Below, in pieces: positions 1 through 11,478 of a stretch of DNA of 64,000 nucleotides (positions are counted from its first letter, which is position 1; each line of letters opens with the position of its first letter). The notes beneath the pieces were generated by a model. The model was not told the origin of the DNA, did not search any database, and saw nothing but the letters and a program-made list of their open reading frames with translations. The translations under genes and the position numbers were made by a program. Source of the stretch: Lindgomyces ingoldianus (lineage: Eukaryota > Ascomycota > Dothideomycetes > Pleosporales > Lindgomycetaceae); assembly GCF_010093535.1 (NCBI RefSeq), contig NW_022985172.1, positions 1,002,340 to 1,066,339 on the forward strand, written 5' to 3'.

Positions 1-307
1 TATAGTAGTCTAAGTAAAATAATAAAAATAAAGTTAAAAGTGCTATAAATTTTAAATAGCTAATTAAGACTTATGTTATACTTTTATACTATCTTTAGTA
101 AATAGTAATTACTAGATTACTATAGTAATTACTATTACTATAGTAAACAGCAACCCTGCTCTAAATTCTATAGACAGCGCTCTAAAAATGCCTATACTTA
201 GAGTAATTACTGCTAAGAACCCTCTAAAAAAAGCTAACATATAGTACTAGACTAATATTACTAAGTACTAAGCTTACTTAAGCAACTACGCTTCCTGCGC
301 AACATAT
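1..307. other. AT-rich unassigned sequence at window edge
   Basis: The sequence is AT-rich with RIP-like TA enrichment and no open reading frame. It does not match the Fot1 copies further along. It may be a different degraded repeat into which the neighbouring fragment abuts. Nothing else can be supported. Confidence 0.4.
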
Positions 308-825
308 CTTTAGACAATTTTAAGGCTAAACTAGCTTTAAATTACTTTAGAATTCTTATAAAAAGCTTTTTTATAGTTATACTTATGCTTAAACTTTACT
401 TTAAGCTCTAGATAACACTTTATAAACATACTAGGCTAGTTTATGCTAATATAGCCTAGATTATGTTTAGCGTGTAAAGAATTAGCTATATTAGCTGTAG
501 CTACTAGCTAAAAGGAAAATTCTTACACGTATAGCTTAAGTATGTGCTTAATAATTACTTACTTTTTATTATTACTTAGCTTTTATAAGTTAGCTATAAA
601 ATTAGCTATTTTTTCTTTCTTAAAAAAGCTTATATGTAGCTATAGTATATTACTTAAAAGTGTTACATCTTATTTAAAAGCTTAAAGTGTAAGCTATATC
701 TAATATTCTTTTAGCATATTTAAGTAGTGTTATTAGGAATGCATTAGTGTAGAAAGAGTAGTTTAGTAGGGTCTTAGTAAAAGTAAGTAACTTAGGTGTG
801 TAAGCAACTTGCCTGTGAAGTACGT
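308..825 (-). mobile_element. B0: truncated Fot1/pogo-type transposon, family B
   Basis: The right end (about 768-825) is a typical family-B terminal inverted repeat ending in GAAGTACGT, followed by TA at 826-827. The interior matches the first half of the other B copies read on the opposite strand. The left side stops matching near 308, so the copy is truncated or is one arm of a fold-back derivative like B6. It is heavily RIP-mutated with no usable reading frame. Confidence 0.75.
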
Positions 826-827
826 TA

Positions 828-1264
828 CCATGACTTTATAACTTATAGGTTAATACTCTACACCTACAAATGTCTATAACAACGCTATTTAGTTACTACC
901 ATTGCATTTTATTCGCAAGAACGCTGTAAAAGCTTTAATATACTACCTATAGTATTCTGTTGGGCTTAAAAGACCACGTCTCATTCATGTTTATCACACA
1001 TCACTCTGGAACCCATGGCCCCATGACGTATTGCAGGAGAAGCGTCATTCCGCTACACCAGGTTAGAACAAGTCATATGCCACGCACTTCCCCCAGGTCT
1101 CACAGATCGGAATACACATGCACTAGTTACCACAAACCAGGCTGTAGCAGTTGGAGGTAATCTATAAATTCCCCCACTCTCGAACACCAGCGGCTGGTCT
1201 CGCATGAAGTATTAGGCGTGGATATCTGTTTGCTCGACTTCCTATACATTCCAAAGGCCTTAGA
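828..1264. other. Upstream region of the effector gene
   Basis: This GC-balanced stretch lies between a Fot1 end (825) and the start codon at 1265. It shows little RIP after about 960 and presumably contains the promoter and 5' leader of the gene at 1265. No defined regulatory site could be assigned. Short open frames here have no recognisable content. Confidence 0.45.
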
Positions 1265-1753
1265 ATGTCTATTATGCGTCTATCAATTCTTCGCATGCTT
1301 GCACCAATTATCGCTTTTGCCAGCGGACGTATCATCGACCTCTCGGTACCTACCAGTGTCAAGCCTGACGATACTATTATCGTAAATCTCAGCTCTGTGA
1401 ACTATACAGTCTCCGTAACCGACATTGCTGTTACTTTCAGCTGGAGCTCTCTGCCTCATTACAGGGAAGAACTAGAAGAACTAGACACATTTTTAATCGG
1501 AAAGGAGTACTCCAATCTGGGAAATGAAGCGACCATTGCTGTGCAAACTAAGGTACCGAAGCGGTTTGAGGGGTTGCCGCTGGGCCACAAAGTTGAATTT
1601 GGCGCGACTATTTATTCGCTTTACGGAGATGAAAGATGGCCTGTACTGGAGATATTGAGCGTCAATGTCACTATCGGTAACAATAGCAGTGCTGCATACA
1701 CCGAACAGAGTGTACTTAACTGGGGTTGCCCCAGAGGGTGTATCCCACCCTGA
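1265..1753 (+). CDS. Small secreted protein, NIS1-like effector candidate
   Basis: This intact single-exon frame encodes 162 residues. Residues 1-21 look like a signal peptide: basic start, hydrophobic core, and probable cleavage after Ala-Ser-Gly at 19-21. The mature part resembles the NIS1 family of fungal secreted proteins as I remember it: an Arg-Ile start, a conserved Asn-Tyr (46-47), Val-Thr-Asp (51-53), a Leu-x-Gly turn (77-79), a Lys-Val-Pro (96-98), the hallmark Tyr-Ser-Leu-Tyr-Gly (117-121), and a final Asn-Val-Thr-Ile-Gly strand (134-138). The family is known as secreted, immunity-suppressing proteins of plant-associated fungi that can induce necrosis and act on plant receptor-kinase signalling. 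That role is inferred here from resemblance only. The C-terminal tail (151-162) with two cysteines (155, 159) looks like an addition to the usual family end. Potential N-glycosylation sites occur at 41, 46, 134 and 140. A second methionine at residue 4 could be the true start. The gene sits between RIP-mutated transposons but shows no RIP damage. Confidence 0.8.
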   Translation: MSIMRLSILRMLAPIIAFASGRIIDLSVPTSVKPDDTIIVNLSSVNYTVSVTDIAVTFSWSSLPHYREELEELDTFLIGKEYSNLGNEATIAVQTKVPKRFEGLPLGHKVEFGATIYSLYGDERWPVLEILSVNVTIGNNSSAAYTEQSVLNWGCPRGCIPP

Positions 1754-2330
1754 GAAGATGAGGAATGATGTGAGTAAAATGGATGATGGGTAAATGTTCG
1801 TGATTGATCCAACTCGCCGCTCATATGGCAAGGGCTGTATGAATATACTTTTCCTTATATCTTATCGTCTTTGTTAACTAAATGGATTCGCCTCCATTCA
1901 CGTGAGAGCTCTGTTCCATATATCGACTAATGTGGACTGCTGTCAACTACTTTAGAATTCTCCTCTGCTCCCTGTTCTGCCCTCCCTATATAGACCTAAC
2001 AAGTTGGCCTTGTAGGTGATATCATGCTAATCATACAGAATTTCTCATTCAAAATCCTCTATCAGCGAAATTTCCCTTATTTTAACCTATTGCTTTCGCA
2101 TTACTTTCTGTAATAATGTATGTTTTCTTCTCTAAGAGCATGGAAATGCCGACAGTGGCAAAAGACCCCTGCTAGGGGATTTGCAAAGTTGTGTGATTGA
2201 AGAGCTTAGAAAGAAATGATAGAGGAACAGCTAGACTTAGATTATAGAGAAGCCTATTAGAATTAGTAGCTAAAATATTTAAAAGATAAGGTTGTTTTAT
2301 TCTCTAAATGTGCTAGGAAATCTCTAGGCT
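1754..2330. other. Downstream flank of effector gene, grading into AT-rich DNA
   Basis: The first part (to about 2200) has mixed composition and probably includes the 3' untranslated region. The last 130 bases are AT-rich and RIP-like and run into an LTR at 2331. No gene is visible. Confidence 0.45.
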
Positions 2331-2545
2331 TGTGATGACAAGCACTGTCTCTACTATCGTGTGGAGCTAGGGAAGCGAGGTAGAGTAGGTCAGCTCTATT
2401 TTAGCTAAACTAGAATAGAGAGTGAAGAAGGCAAAGGGTTTTTGCAAGAGAAAAGCTTACGCAGCGCTAAGACGCTAGCGCGCTTGCTTAGCACTTAGCA
2501 AGATTATATAACTAGCAGTAGAGCTTAACAAGCAGCACTGTCACA
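2331..2545 (-). repeat. 3' LTR of a minus-strand Ty3/Gypsy chromovirus
   Basis: This 215-bp LTR starts TGTGATGACAAGC and ends GTCACA on the plus strand. It is the same length as the LTRs at 8913, 45701 and 48648. The adjacent bases 2546-2560 read, on the minus strand, as a polypurine tract (a run of G followed by TAA) directly against the LTR. So this is the 3' LTR of an element whose body lies to the right, not a solo LTR. Flanks 2326-2330 (AGGCT) and 2546-2550 (TTACC) do not match, as expected. It is partly RIP-mutated. Confidence 0.85.
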
Positions 2546-3075
2546 TTACCCCCCTCTAAAGCAGGCTTGTCCCTAAGTCTGTAGTTATGTATAATAATAA
2601 CATGTATAGAGCGTTTTTTAGCATTTATAATAGTCCTCTCTACTAGCAAGTTCTTTTAACTAGTTATTCTTTCTTATTGCCTCTATGTCTTCTTCTACTT
2701 TATACGCTTACAGCTAGGCTTCTAACTGCGCTAGAGAGCCTAGTTTGTTTAGATATGCGCTATAAAAGTCTGTTACCTTATGCAAAGCTTCTATAAACTT
2801 TTAGATGTTATATTAGATAAAGTTAAAGTTATAAGCTACTTGAAAAACCTTATACTACAGGCAGTAGTAGTAGAGACAGCTGTTAAGAATTTTTTATACA
2901 GGCTATTTAAAGTAACTATTAATGTTAATAGGCTTTTCCTTAGAGTTAAGCTAGCCTAGTAGTGCTATTAGTAATATCTTTTACAGGTAATCTGCGTAGA
3001 TGACGTTGTACATGTGCATGTACAGTAGCAAATTGTTACAATATCTTACCTCGACTTTCCTATTGCTAGATACCT
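2546..3075 (-). pseudogene. Ty3/Gypsy polyprotein C-terminus (integrase tail and chromodomain), RIP-broken
   Basis: Read on the minus strand from about 3060 to 2570, this resembles the C-terminal end of fungal chromovirus polyproteins. There is a segment with Met-His-x-Val and Ala-Asp (integrase tail), then a chromodomain-like region with Leu-Tyr-Tyr, then Leu-His-Lys-Val-x-Asp-Phe-Tyr and a run of charged residues. The same order and spacing of motifs is found at 33240-33600 in the complete Gypsy element. Several tryptophan and glutamine positions are now stop codons, as RIP would produce. The rest of the polyprotein is missing upstream, so the element is 5'-truncated or interrupted near 3075. 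Confidence 0.7.
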
Positions 3076-4122
3076 TCTGTCGGTAACTTAGTTAAGGGGA
3101 AGAAGAGTGGAGAAGGAGTAATAGAGGTAGTACTTGTTGCGTAGACTTACAACAGCGTTTAAGAGTGTATAGTCCTTAGGCAGTCCTAGCGTAGCAAGAG
3201 GACAATTAAGGAATAAGAGTGAGGCATAAGAGTAGGTGTAAGAGTAAGATAACTATTGTGTTTATACTATTATAAATAGAATAATAGTACAAACACCCTT
3301 CTAGTTAGAAAGGATATTAAGTATATTACTATACCTAAGACTCTGTCCTAAAGTAAAGAATAACTACAACCTTCTACTAGAGGTGGGAGGTTAAGACTAT
3401 ATAGTTAAGAGTGGTCGCGGCGGTCGCAACATTCTAAGTGTAGTCGCAGAGCCAGGCCTGCAACCACTGCAACCACTCGCTAAGTCTTACAACCACTCTT
3501 CTTATGCCTAGTTATATACTATACTTGTTTAGAGCGTTATGTGACGTAACCTTTGTAGGCTGTGCTCTTACTAGCATTAGTCTGTTCTTCTCTTATAGAG
3601 TTAGAGACCTACATGTTCCTCTAGCCTAACTAGCAGTTGTAACATCTACTTCTCCCTCTCTAAGCTTCGCCTTAAAGCTTATAGCTTGTGCAACTCTTCT
3701 TAGAGCATAAATATCTCTATTTTCTAAGATTTATTATACACGCGCTTCTTCTTTCTTTCTCTATCTCTGTCTGCTAATAGCTAGAGTACCTTAACCTATC
3801 TGTTGCTGCTGTGCCTGCTACGCTGTCTATTTATTCTTATTTAGTTGTAAGATAATAGCCCTATGCAGTTCTTATTATAAGAAGAGTGTATAGTGTTTTA
3901 TTTCTTTATCTTCCACGTTCTTTTATGTCTGTTGTAACTAGAAAGAGTTATAATGCTATTTTGTTATTTCTAACATAAAATAAGATTACTTTAAAAGTAA
4001 TAAGTAAGCTTTTCTAGCTTAATAGAAGAAAGCTTAGGCTAAAATCTATTATATAGAGGAGAAGAGAGTAGAGTTGGCAGCTAAGCAGGCTTGTCTAGCT
4101 GTTTAGAAGGCTGCCTTGTACG
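3076..4122. other. RIP-degraded repeat, unassigned
   Basis: AT-rich sequence with no reading frame. A short GC-richer patch at 3410-3495 contains several copies of a GTGGTYGC motif on both strands, possibly the end of another DNA transposon. The right border is the start of an LTR at 4123. Family unknown. Confidence 0.35.
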
Positions 4123-4311
4123 TGTAACAATTCTTATAAATTGTTCCATCTTAGGTCGCTTAGAACCTATCTAAAGGGTCCCTGTATCAGCCCTAACCCT
4201 AACTTAACCCTGTCCCCTGCAGTTACTCTTATTCCTTAAAGTATTTAGTTACACCTCTCTTCTTAGCTAGCTTAGTAGTTTTCTAATATTCTTTTATATA
4301 AAGCCTATAGG

Positions 4312-4672
4312 TGTAACGATTCTCGTTCCATCTCAGGTCGCCCGGAACCTATCTGAAGGGTCCCTGTATCAGCTCCGACCCTGACTCGATTCTTATGAAT
4401 CATCAGGTCGCCCGGAACCTCTAGAAGGCCCCCGTATCAGCCCCGACCTCAACCTGGCCCCAACTCTGCCCTGCCTCCTACTGTACCCCTATTCCCTTAT
4501 GTATTTAGTTGCACCTTGCCCTGTAGCTAGCTTAGTAGTTTTCTAATATCCTTTTATACAAGGCCTATAGGTGTTAATAGCATTCCTAGGTTTAGAGTCC
4601 CCACGCACTTCTATATTCCTCTAAGTGGATTTCTACTGTATTTAAACCTATTGTCTTGCCTGCGCTGTTACA
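4312..4672 (+). repeat. 5' LTR of element D
   Basis: 361 bp, TG...CA ends. The left 250 bases are largely free of RIP, while the matching part of the 3' LTR at 8254 is heavily mutated. Confidence 0.8.
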
Positions 4673-4788
4673 TTATATTAAAAAACTTACTTTTACTAGT
4701 AACAGCCTTATTATAATATTACACTAATTATTTATTTAACTATGTCTAAGCTCTAAGACGTGTTTAATTTAGTTTAAGTTATAATACT

Positions 4789-5084
4789 TTGTCAGATTAA
4801 AGCACTGTTTCTAGGCTTCCTAAGATGAATGATGGGTTTGGATGTGATGTATGGGATGATGATTAATTGTATTAATTTATCAATCCTTTTTCTGCTCTAC
4901 CCGTGTTGCTTGGCTTTTTGTTTTGCTGATCTGAGTCCCTCGCGCACTTGCCCTATGCGCGACCAGCTTGCAACATGCAGCAATTTGCAGCAACATACTG
5001 TTCGAGCTTATTGCTCGTACTATGTAGCAGCTTTCGTCAAACGTTCCTCCTGTCTTAACAGTAGGTGCGCATATCTAACATACT
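4789..5084. other. Un-RIPed private segment within element D
   Basis: The interiors of D and D' align on both sides of this segment, but D' lacks it (8838). It is about 296 bp, GC-balanced and free of RIP, unlike everything around it. It includes most of a 103-codon open frame (4829-5140) with a hydrophobic start, which I do not recognise. It could be an acquired single-copy host fragment or a later insertion. No terminal repeats are obvious. Confidence 0.55.
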
Positions 5085-5646
5085 TACACACTATTATATT
5101 AAACTATTTAGTTTATAGACTAGATCTTATTAACCTTTAGTTAACTAAAGCTTTTAGGTTTAAAACTTTCTATCCTCTATAATTAAGATTACTTTTAGAA
5201 AAGTTATAAAAAGTGCGCTAAGGTAAAAACCTAAAGACTACTAATAACTTATTAAAATCAAAGGTAACTGCTAATGTCTAACTAACTACCTTTTAATTCT
5301 AGAATTAAAATACGCTCTAGCTAAAGTAAGCCCTCTAGAGTTAATTAACAATCTATGTTAATAGCTAAACCTACTCCTACAGCACCTAAAGCTATGCTTC
5401 TACCTAATTTAAAGTTAACCTTTAGTAGTATATTTATTAATAATTAAATTACTTAATTATAAGCACAGCTTAAGTAACTAATCTAGCTAAAAACTACTAG
5501 TTAACTCTTACTAACTACTAAAATACTCTTAACAACACTTTATACTACTCTTACTACCTTAAGTGTAAGAGACCTTTTAGGTACTTTTTAGACCAAGTAA
5601 ATCTACTTTACTAAACACATACCTAAGATTAGAATTTTTATTAATA

Positions 5647-7513
5647 ACGTACTTCACAGGCAAGTTACTTACACACTTAAGTTGCTTACTTTTGCTAAGA
5701 CTTTACTACACTACTTTTTTTACACTAATGTATTTCTAATAACACTACTTAGATATGTTAAAGAAACATTAGATGTAGCTTATGCTTTAAGCTTTTAAAT
5801 AAAACATAACACTTTTTAAGCAATATGCTGCAGCTATTTATAAAGTTTTTTAAAAAATAATAAGTAACTAACACACTAGATAACTTTTTTAAGCTAATTA
5901 TATAGCTAACTTATAAAAGCTAGATAATAATAAAAAGTAGGTAATTACTTAGCATATACTTAAGCTAAATGCATAAGGATTTCCTCTCTAGCTAGCAGCT
6001 ATAGCTAATATAGCTAATTCTTTACACACTAAGTATAATATAGGCTATGTTAGCATAAACTAGCTTAATATATTTATTAAGTGTTACTTAAAGCTTAAAG
6101 TAAAGTTTAAGTATAAGTATAACTATAAAAAAGCTTTTTATAAAAATTTTATAGTAATTTAAAACTAGTTTAACTTTATAAAGAATATTAAAGCTAAGTA
6201 TAGCATTTAGAATAATAACATGTATAACTTTAATAAAATAAGGTTTATAATAGGCTTAATATCTACTAAAGCAGTTATTATAAGTTTAAAGAGATAAGAA
6301 CAGCTAAAAGCAGTCTAGCTAGGTAACTAGAAGTAGACAACAGCTATCTAAGGCATTAATGCTAAAAGGTAGGCTATTTTACTTTTTGTTATTTTCTAAA
6401 GTAGTAACTACTTTTTAAACTAGTATAAAAAAGAAATTTTACTTTAAAATTAGGTTATTATAATTTTTAAGCGCAGCTAGACTACTAATTAGCTTAGTTT
6501 AGACTAGTTAAAGCACTTTAACATGCATATAAAAAAGTGTACTATTAGTAGCTACTATCTACTAGTTATTAATAGCTATAAAAGCTTTAACTTATTTTAT
6601 TTTTAGTAATACTATAAAGATAATAAAATTATTACTATTTATATACTTTTTTACTTATTACACCTTTTATAGCTACTTAATATAGGTTGTTTTACTTTTT
6701 TTAAAAAAGGTGTATAAGTGCTAAGCTAAAAACCTTATACATAACTAAATTACTTATATTATAAAAATAAAGTTTCTACTATGCTTTAAAGTAGCTTATA
6801 ATACTATAATTACTTTTAGTAATATCTAAAAAAGGTTTTAAAGCGCTAGATTAGTTTCTTTTAACCTATAATAAGTTATAATAAGCCTTAATATAAAGTT
6901 GCGCACTCTATTACTACTACTACTTATATATAATAAGCCCTAGTAGTTGTAAACTCTAAGTAATACTTTAAAACTTAAGTTATAATTAATGCTTATAAAA
7001 ATAAAAATTTAAAAGTATATAAATAGTTTACTAACTTTTATAGTTAAGGTGTTTAAAAAAGTTTTAAAAAAAGCAGTAATAATTATGTAAAAGCTAGTGT
7101 TAGTGTAATAAAAAATTACTAAGCTTTAAGCAGCTAATTAAGCTACTATATAATATAAATTATATAAAAAAAAGTAAATTAAAGCAGAAAAGACTTTAAT
7201 AATTTAAAAAAGCCTATGCTTAATAGCTTTAAAAGAGTTTAAAGCACATAGTAATAAAAAGAAGGTAAAGAAGCAGGTGTAAGCTAAAGTAGGTAAGCTA
7301 TTCTAAAGGCGCTATAGATAGTGTAATTAGACTAGGTATAACATATAAATATATACGCTAGAAGTAGAAGTAGTATCTAAATAATATTCTAGGCTGTACT
7401 ATACTATATATTGCTAGAGCAGGTTGTTATAGGCTATAATAGAGTTTGTTAGAGTAGGGTCTTCGCAAAAGTAAGCAACTCAGGTGTGTAAGCAACTTGC
7501 CTGTGAAGTACGT
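5647..7513 (+). mobile_element. B1: full-length Fot1/pogo (Tc1/mariner superfamily) transposon, family B
   Basis: 1867 bp flanked by TA (5645-5646 and 7514-7515). The terminal inverted repeats, about 58 bp, start ACGTACTTCACAGG and contain two copies of GTTGCTTAC at 17-bp spacing. Inserted in element D; the D/D' alignment resumes directly after the right TA. The interior is a RIP-broken transposase reading left to right (separate entry). Confidence 0.93.
5950..7420 (+). pseudogene. Fot1/pogo-type transposase of B1, RIP-inactivated
   Basis: Read through its stops, the plus strand resembles fungal pogo/Fot1 DDE transposases. It has an N-terminal CENP-B-like helix-turn-helix region (about 5950-6180), then the first catalytic block near 6215-6260 (Asn-Met-x-x-x-x-x-Phe-x-x-Gly-Leu, with the catalytic Asp now Asn). 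A Leu-Gly-Asn block and a conserved Gly-Ile-Asn-Ala follow near 6320-6365, then the second acidic block with Leu-Val-Ile-Asn-Ser near 6560. The C-terminal tail (about 7290-7350) has the Cys-Gly-x-x-Gly-His-Asn zinc-knuckle pattern degraded by RIP. Dozens of TAG/TAA codons stand where Trp and Gln are expected. Normal family proteins are roughly 500 residues. No function is possible from this copy. Confidence 0.75.
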
Positions 7514-8253
7514 TAGCAAAGAACTTATGTTTAAATAATAGTAAGCTTTTATTATAGATAGACTTAACATTAATTTAGATTACTATTAGAGTAAGCGTGC
7601 ACACATAGCATTAATATAGGGACACATAGCTAGTATTGCGAAGGATTATCTAGAGCTAGGATACTTAGCTAAATTAGACTAGTTTTAGTTTAAGAGTATA
7701 AAGAATATAATAAAGCTCTTATAAGCTTATTTTATTACTAGTTAGAAGAAGACTAAGGCACAGTAATTGTTCTAGACTCTTAAAATAGATAAAGAGAAGG
7801 CGTTTTCTACATTTAAAGCGCGCTTTATTAGTGTAGCTATTAAAGAAAAAGTATTCTAGTTAGATTAGTTTTTTTACTTATAAAAGAAGCTTTCTTTTAG
7901 CTTATAAGTACTAAATTATAGTTTTAAACATACCTAGGTAAACTTTTTTAAAGCTATAGTAGCCTACCTTACAGCATATAATCTAGAAAGAAGGACTAAT
8001 AAGAAAAACTTTATTATTTTATCTAAATTAGCTTTAATTAATAAACTACACTTTCTACCTTAATAATTAATAACTGTATACATAGTGTTTAGTTTATAGA
8101 ACACTGCTAGCAGTGTAAAGAAATACTTAGTAAGAACACCTAGCTAAATTAGACTAGTTTTAGTTTAAGAAAGCAGAGGACATAATAGTAATACTTTATA
8201 CTATAATTACTACTAATAGAGACTATTAGTCTACAGAGGGGGGGGGAGGGTAG

Positions 8254-8613
8254 TGTAATAATTTTTATTTTATCTTAAGTTGCCTAGAACTTATTTAAAG
8301 AGTTTTTATATTAGCTTTAACTTTAACTTAATTCTTATAAATTATTAGGTTGCTTAGAACCTCTAGAAGGCTCTTATATTAGCTCTAACCTTAACCTAGC
8401 CCTAACTCTACCCTGCCCTCTACTGTACCCTTATTCCCTTATGTATTTAGTCGCACCTTGCCCTGTAGCTAGCTTAGTAGTTTTCTAATATCCTTTGTAC
8501 AAGGCCTATAGGTGTTAATAGCATTCCCAGGTTCAGAGTCCCCACGCACTCCCATATGCCTCTGAGTGGATTCCCACCGCATTCGGACCCATTGTCTTGC
8601 CTGCGCCGTTACA
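8254..8613 (+). repeat. 3' LTR of element D
   Basis: 360 bp with TG...CA ends, immediately after the polypurine tract. Its left two thirds are strongly RIP-mutated, but its last roughly 100 bases are nearly unmutated. This mirrors the 5' LTR, whose left part is clean. Confidence 0.8.
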
Positions 8614-8912
8614 AAAGGTGTTAATAGAATTCCTAGGTTATTAAGTCCCTACACACTTTTATATGCTTCTAAGTAGATTCCTACTGCATTTAGATCTATT
8701 GTCTTGCCTGCACTGTTACATTATATAAGAAAACTTGCTTTTACTAGTAATAGCCTTATTAATAATATTGTATTAATTATTTATTTAACTATGTCTAACT
8801 TTAAGAAGTGTTTAATTTAGTTTAATTTATAATCTTTACACACTATTATATTAAATTATTTAGTTATTATAGATAGAATCTTAGAGACCTTTTGTTAACT
8901 AAAGCCTTTAAG

Positions 8913-9127
8913 TGTGATAATAAACACTGTCTCTACTACTATATAAAGCTAGAGAAGTAAGGTAGAGTTAGTTAGCTCTATTTTAGCTAAACTAGAATAG
9001 AGAGTGAAGAAGGCAAAGAGTTTTCGCAAGAAAAAAGCTTGCACGGCGCTAAGGCGCTAGCGCGCTCGCTTAGCCCTTAGTAAGATTATGTAACTAGCAG
9101 TAGAGCTTAACAAGCAGCACTGTTACA
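8913..9127 (-). repeat. Solo LTR of the 215-bp Gypsy LTR family
   Basis: 215 bp, starting TGTGAT and ending GTTACA, with an exact TTAAG duplication on each side (8908-8912 and 9128-9132). Element D' aligns to D across the insertion point. RIP-mutated, but clearly the same family as 45701-45915. Confidence 0.9.
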
Positions 9128-11478
9128 TTAAGTTTAGAACTTTCTATCCCTTGTAATTAGAACTGCCTTTAGAAAAGTTATAAAGAGTGCGCTAAGGTAG
9201 AAACCTAGAGACTACTAATAACTTGTTAAGATTAAAGAAAACTACTAATGCTTAACTCTTAACTACTATTAGACTTTAGTATAAAGTTTACAACACGCTC
9301 TAGCTGTAGCTAGAGCAAGATGCCTACTACTAAAGCTAAATAACTACTAACTTTAATAGCTAAACTTTTTTTATAAGACTTAAACCTACAACCCTACTAG
9401 ATTTAGAGTTAAACTACAGTAGTATAGCTTTTAAAAACTAAATTACTTAACTAAAAGCATTAATTAAGCAGCTAACTAGATTAAAAACTATTAGTTTTAA
9501 TTAACTCTTACTAATTACTAAATTACTCTTAATAATACCTTAAATTACCTTTGCTACACTAATAGTAAGAGACTTTTTAGACACTCTTAAGCTCTTTTAA
9601 AGCTACTTTACTAAACACACACCTAAGATTAAAAACTTTACAGAGAGTAAAAAACTTATATTTAAATAATAGTAAGCTTTTATTATAAATAGACTTAATA
9701 TTAATTTAGATTACTATTAGAGTAAGCGCGCACACATAGCGTTAGTATTAAGACACACTACTAGTATTGCAAAGGAATACCTAAAGCCTAGATACCTAGC
9801 TAAATTAAACAACTTTTAGTTTAAGAATGTAAAAGAAATAATTAAGCTTTTATAAACTTACTTTATTACTAGTAATAAAAAATAAAGGTGTAACAAGTGT
9901 TTTAAACTTTAAAAATAAGTAAAAAGAAACATTTTTTTTACTTTTAAAGCTTACTTTATTAGAGCTGCTATTAAAAACTCTATATTAAAAGTAGAATAGT
10001 TCTTCTACTTATAAAAAAATACTGCCTAGCCTAAAAGAACTAAACTTAGGTTTTAAACACACTTAAAAAAGCTTTTTTAATACTATAGTAGCCTACCTAA
10101 TAGCTTATAACATGAAAAAAAGAAACATCTTTACTATTTTAAAGTAAACTATTAACTACACGTAATATTCTAATATTAAACCTATTATAAATTAGTCTTA
10201 GAAGGTTTCTAGTAATACATCTAAGATAGTATACTATTCTTGTGCACTTTAACCTACACCTATGTTAGTACTCTAGTCTACTCTAGTTACCTAGAGACAA
10301 CTTAGCTAGACACGTGCCTCTAATAAATAAGCAACTTCTAGTAACTATTATAATTATAGTAAACTAGAACATTTTGTTAGCAATTATTCTATCTTTAAAG
10401 TATAGAAAATAGAGGTAGAGTAATAGAAATCTAAAGAAAATTTCTAGATGTAAATAATTATAACCTAGATACATTTTAGATAACATACTTTACAGGCGAG
10501 TTGCTTACACACCTAAGTTGCTTACTTTTACTAAGACCTTACTACACTACTTTTCTTACACTAATATATTTCTAATAATACTACTTAAATGTGTTTAAAA
10601 AATGTTAAATGCAGCTTATACTTTAAGCTTTTAAATAAAATATAACACTTTTTAAGTAACACACTATAGCTATTTATAAAGTTTTTTTAAAAAATAATAA
10701 GTAACTAAGACACTAGATAACTTTTTTTAGCTAATTATATAGCTAACTTATAAAAGCTAGATAATAATAAAAAGTAAGTAATTATTTAGCATATACTTAA
10801 GCTAGATGCGTAAGGATTTCTTCTCTAGCTAGTAGCTATAGCTAATATAGCTAATTCTTTACACACTAAGTGTAATATAAGCTATATTAGCATAAACTAG
10901 CTTAATATATTTATTAAGTATTACTTAAAGCTTAAAGTAAAGTTTAAGTATAACTATAACTATAAAAAAGCTTTTTATGAAAATTTTATAGTAATTTAAA
11001 GCTAGTTTAACTTTATAAAAAATATTAAAGCTAAGTATAGTATCTAAAATAATAACATATATAACTTTAATAAAATAGAGTTTATAATAAGCTAGATATC
11101 TACTAAAGTAGTTATTATAAGTTTAGAGAGATAAAAACAGCTATAAGTAGTTTAGCTAGGTAACTAAGAGTAAATAACAGCTATTTAAAGCATTAATGCT
11201 TAAAAGGTAAGCTATTTTACTTTTTATTATTTTTTAAAGTAGTAACTACTTTTTAAACTAGTATAAAAATTTTTTACTTTAAAATTAAGTTATTATAATT
11301 TTTAAGCATAGCTAGACTACTAATTAGCTTAGTCTAGACTAGTTAAAGCACTTTAATGTGTATATAAAAAAGTGTACTATTAGTAGCTACTATCTACTAG
11401 TTATTAACAGCTATAAAAGCTATAACTTACTTTATTTTTAGTAATACTATAAAGATAATAAAATTATTACTATTTAGA

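Larger units (their letters stand above)
4312..8613 (+). mobile_element. D: LTR retrotransposon copy with two LTRs, probably non-autonomous
   Basis: The 5' LTR (4312-4672) and 3' LTR (8254-8613) both start TGTAA and end GTTACA. A G-rich polypurine tract at 8236-8249 abuts the 3' LTR. Flanks ATAGG (4307-4311) and AAAGG (8614-8618) are a target duplication with one difference. The insertion lies inside the LTR of a related copy (D'). After removing B1 the interior is about 1.7 kb, with a weak gag-like stretch (7560-8050) and no pol, so it probably depended on another element for movement. Each LTR contains a roughly 70-bp internal tandem duplication (two copies of a block containing CGCCCGGAACCT) that D' lacks. 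Confidence 0.75.

Noticed and set aside
960..1160. 66-codon open frame upstream of the effector gene
   Set aside because: No recognisable motif and odd composition; better explained as upstream non-coding sequence.
4186..4206. CCCTAACCCTAA telomere-like motif
   Set aside because: Comparison with the LTR copy at 4312 shows it arose by RIP from CCGACCCTGACTC-type sequence; there is no longer telomeric array.
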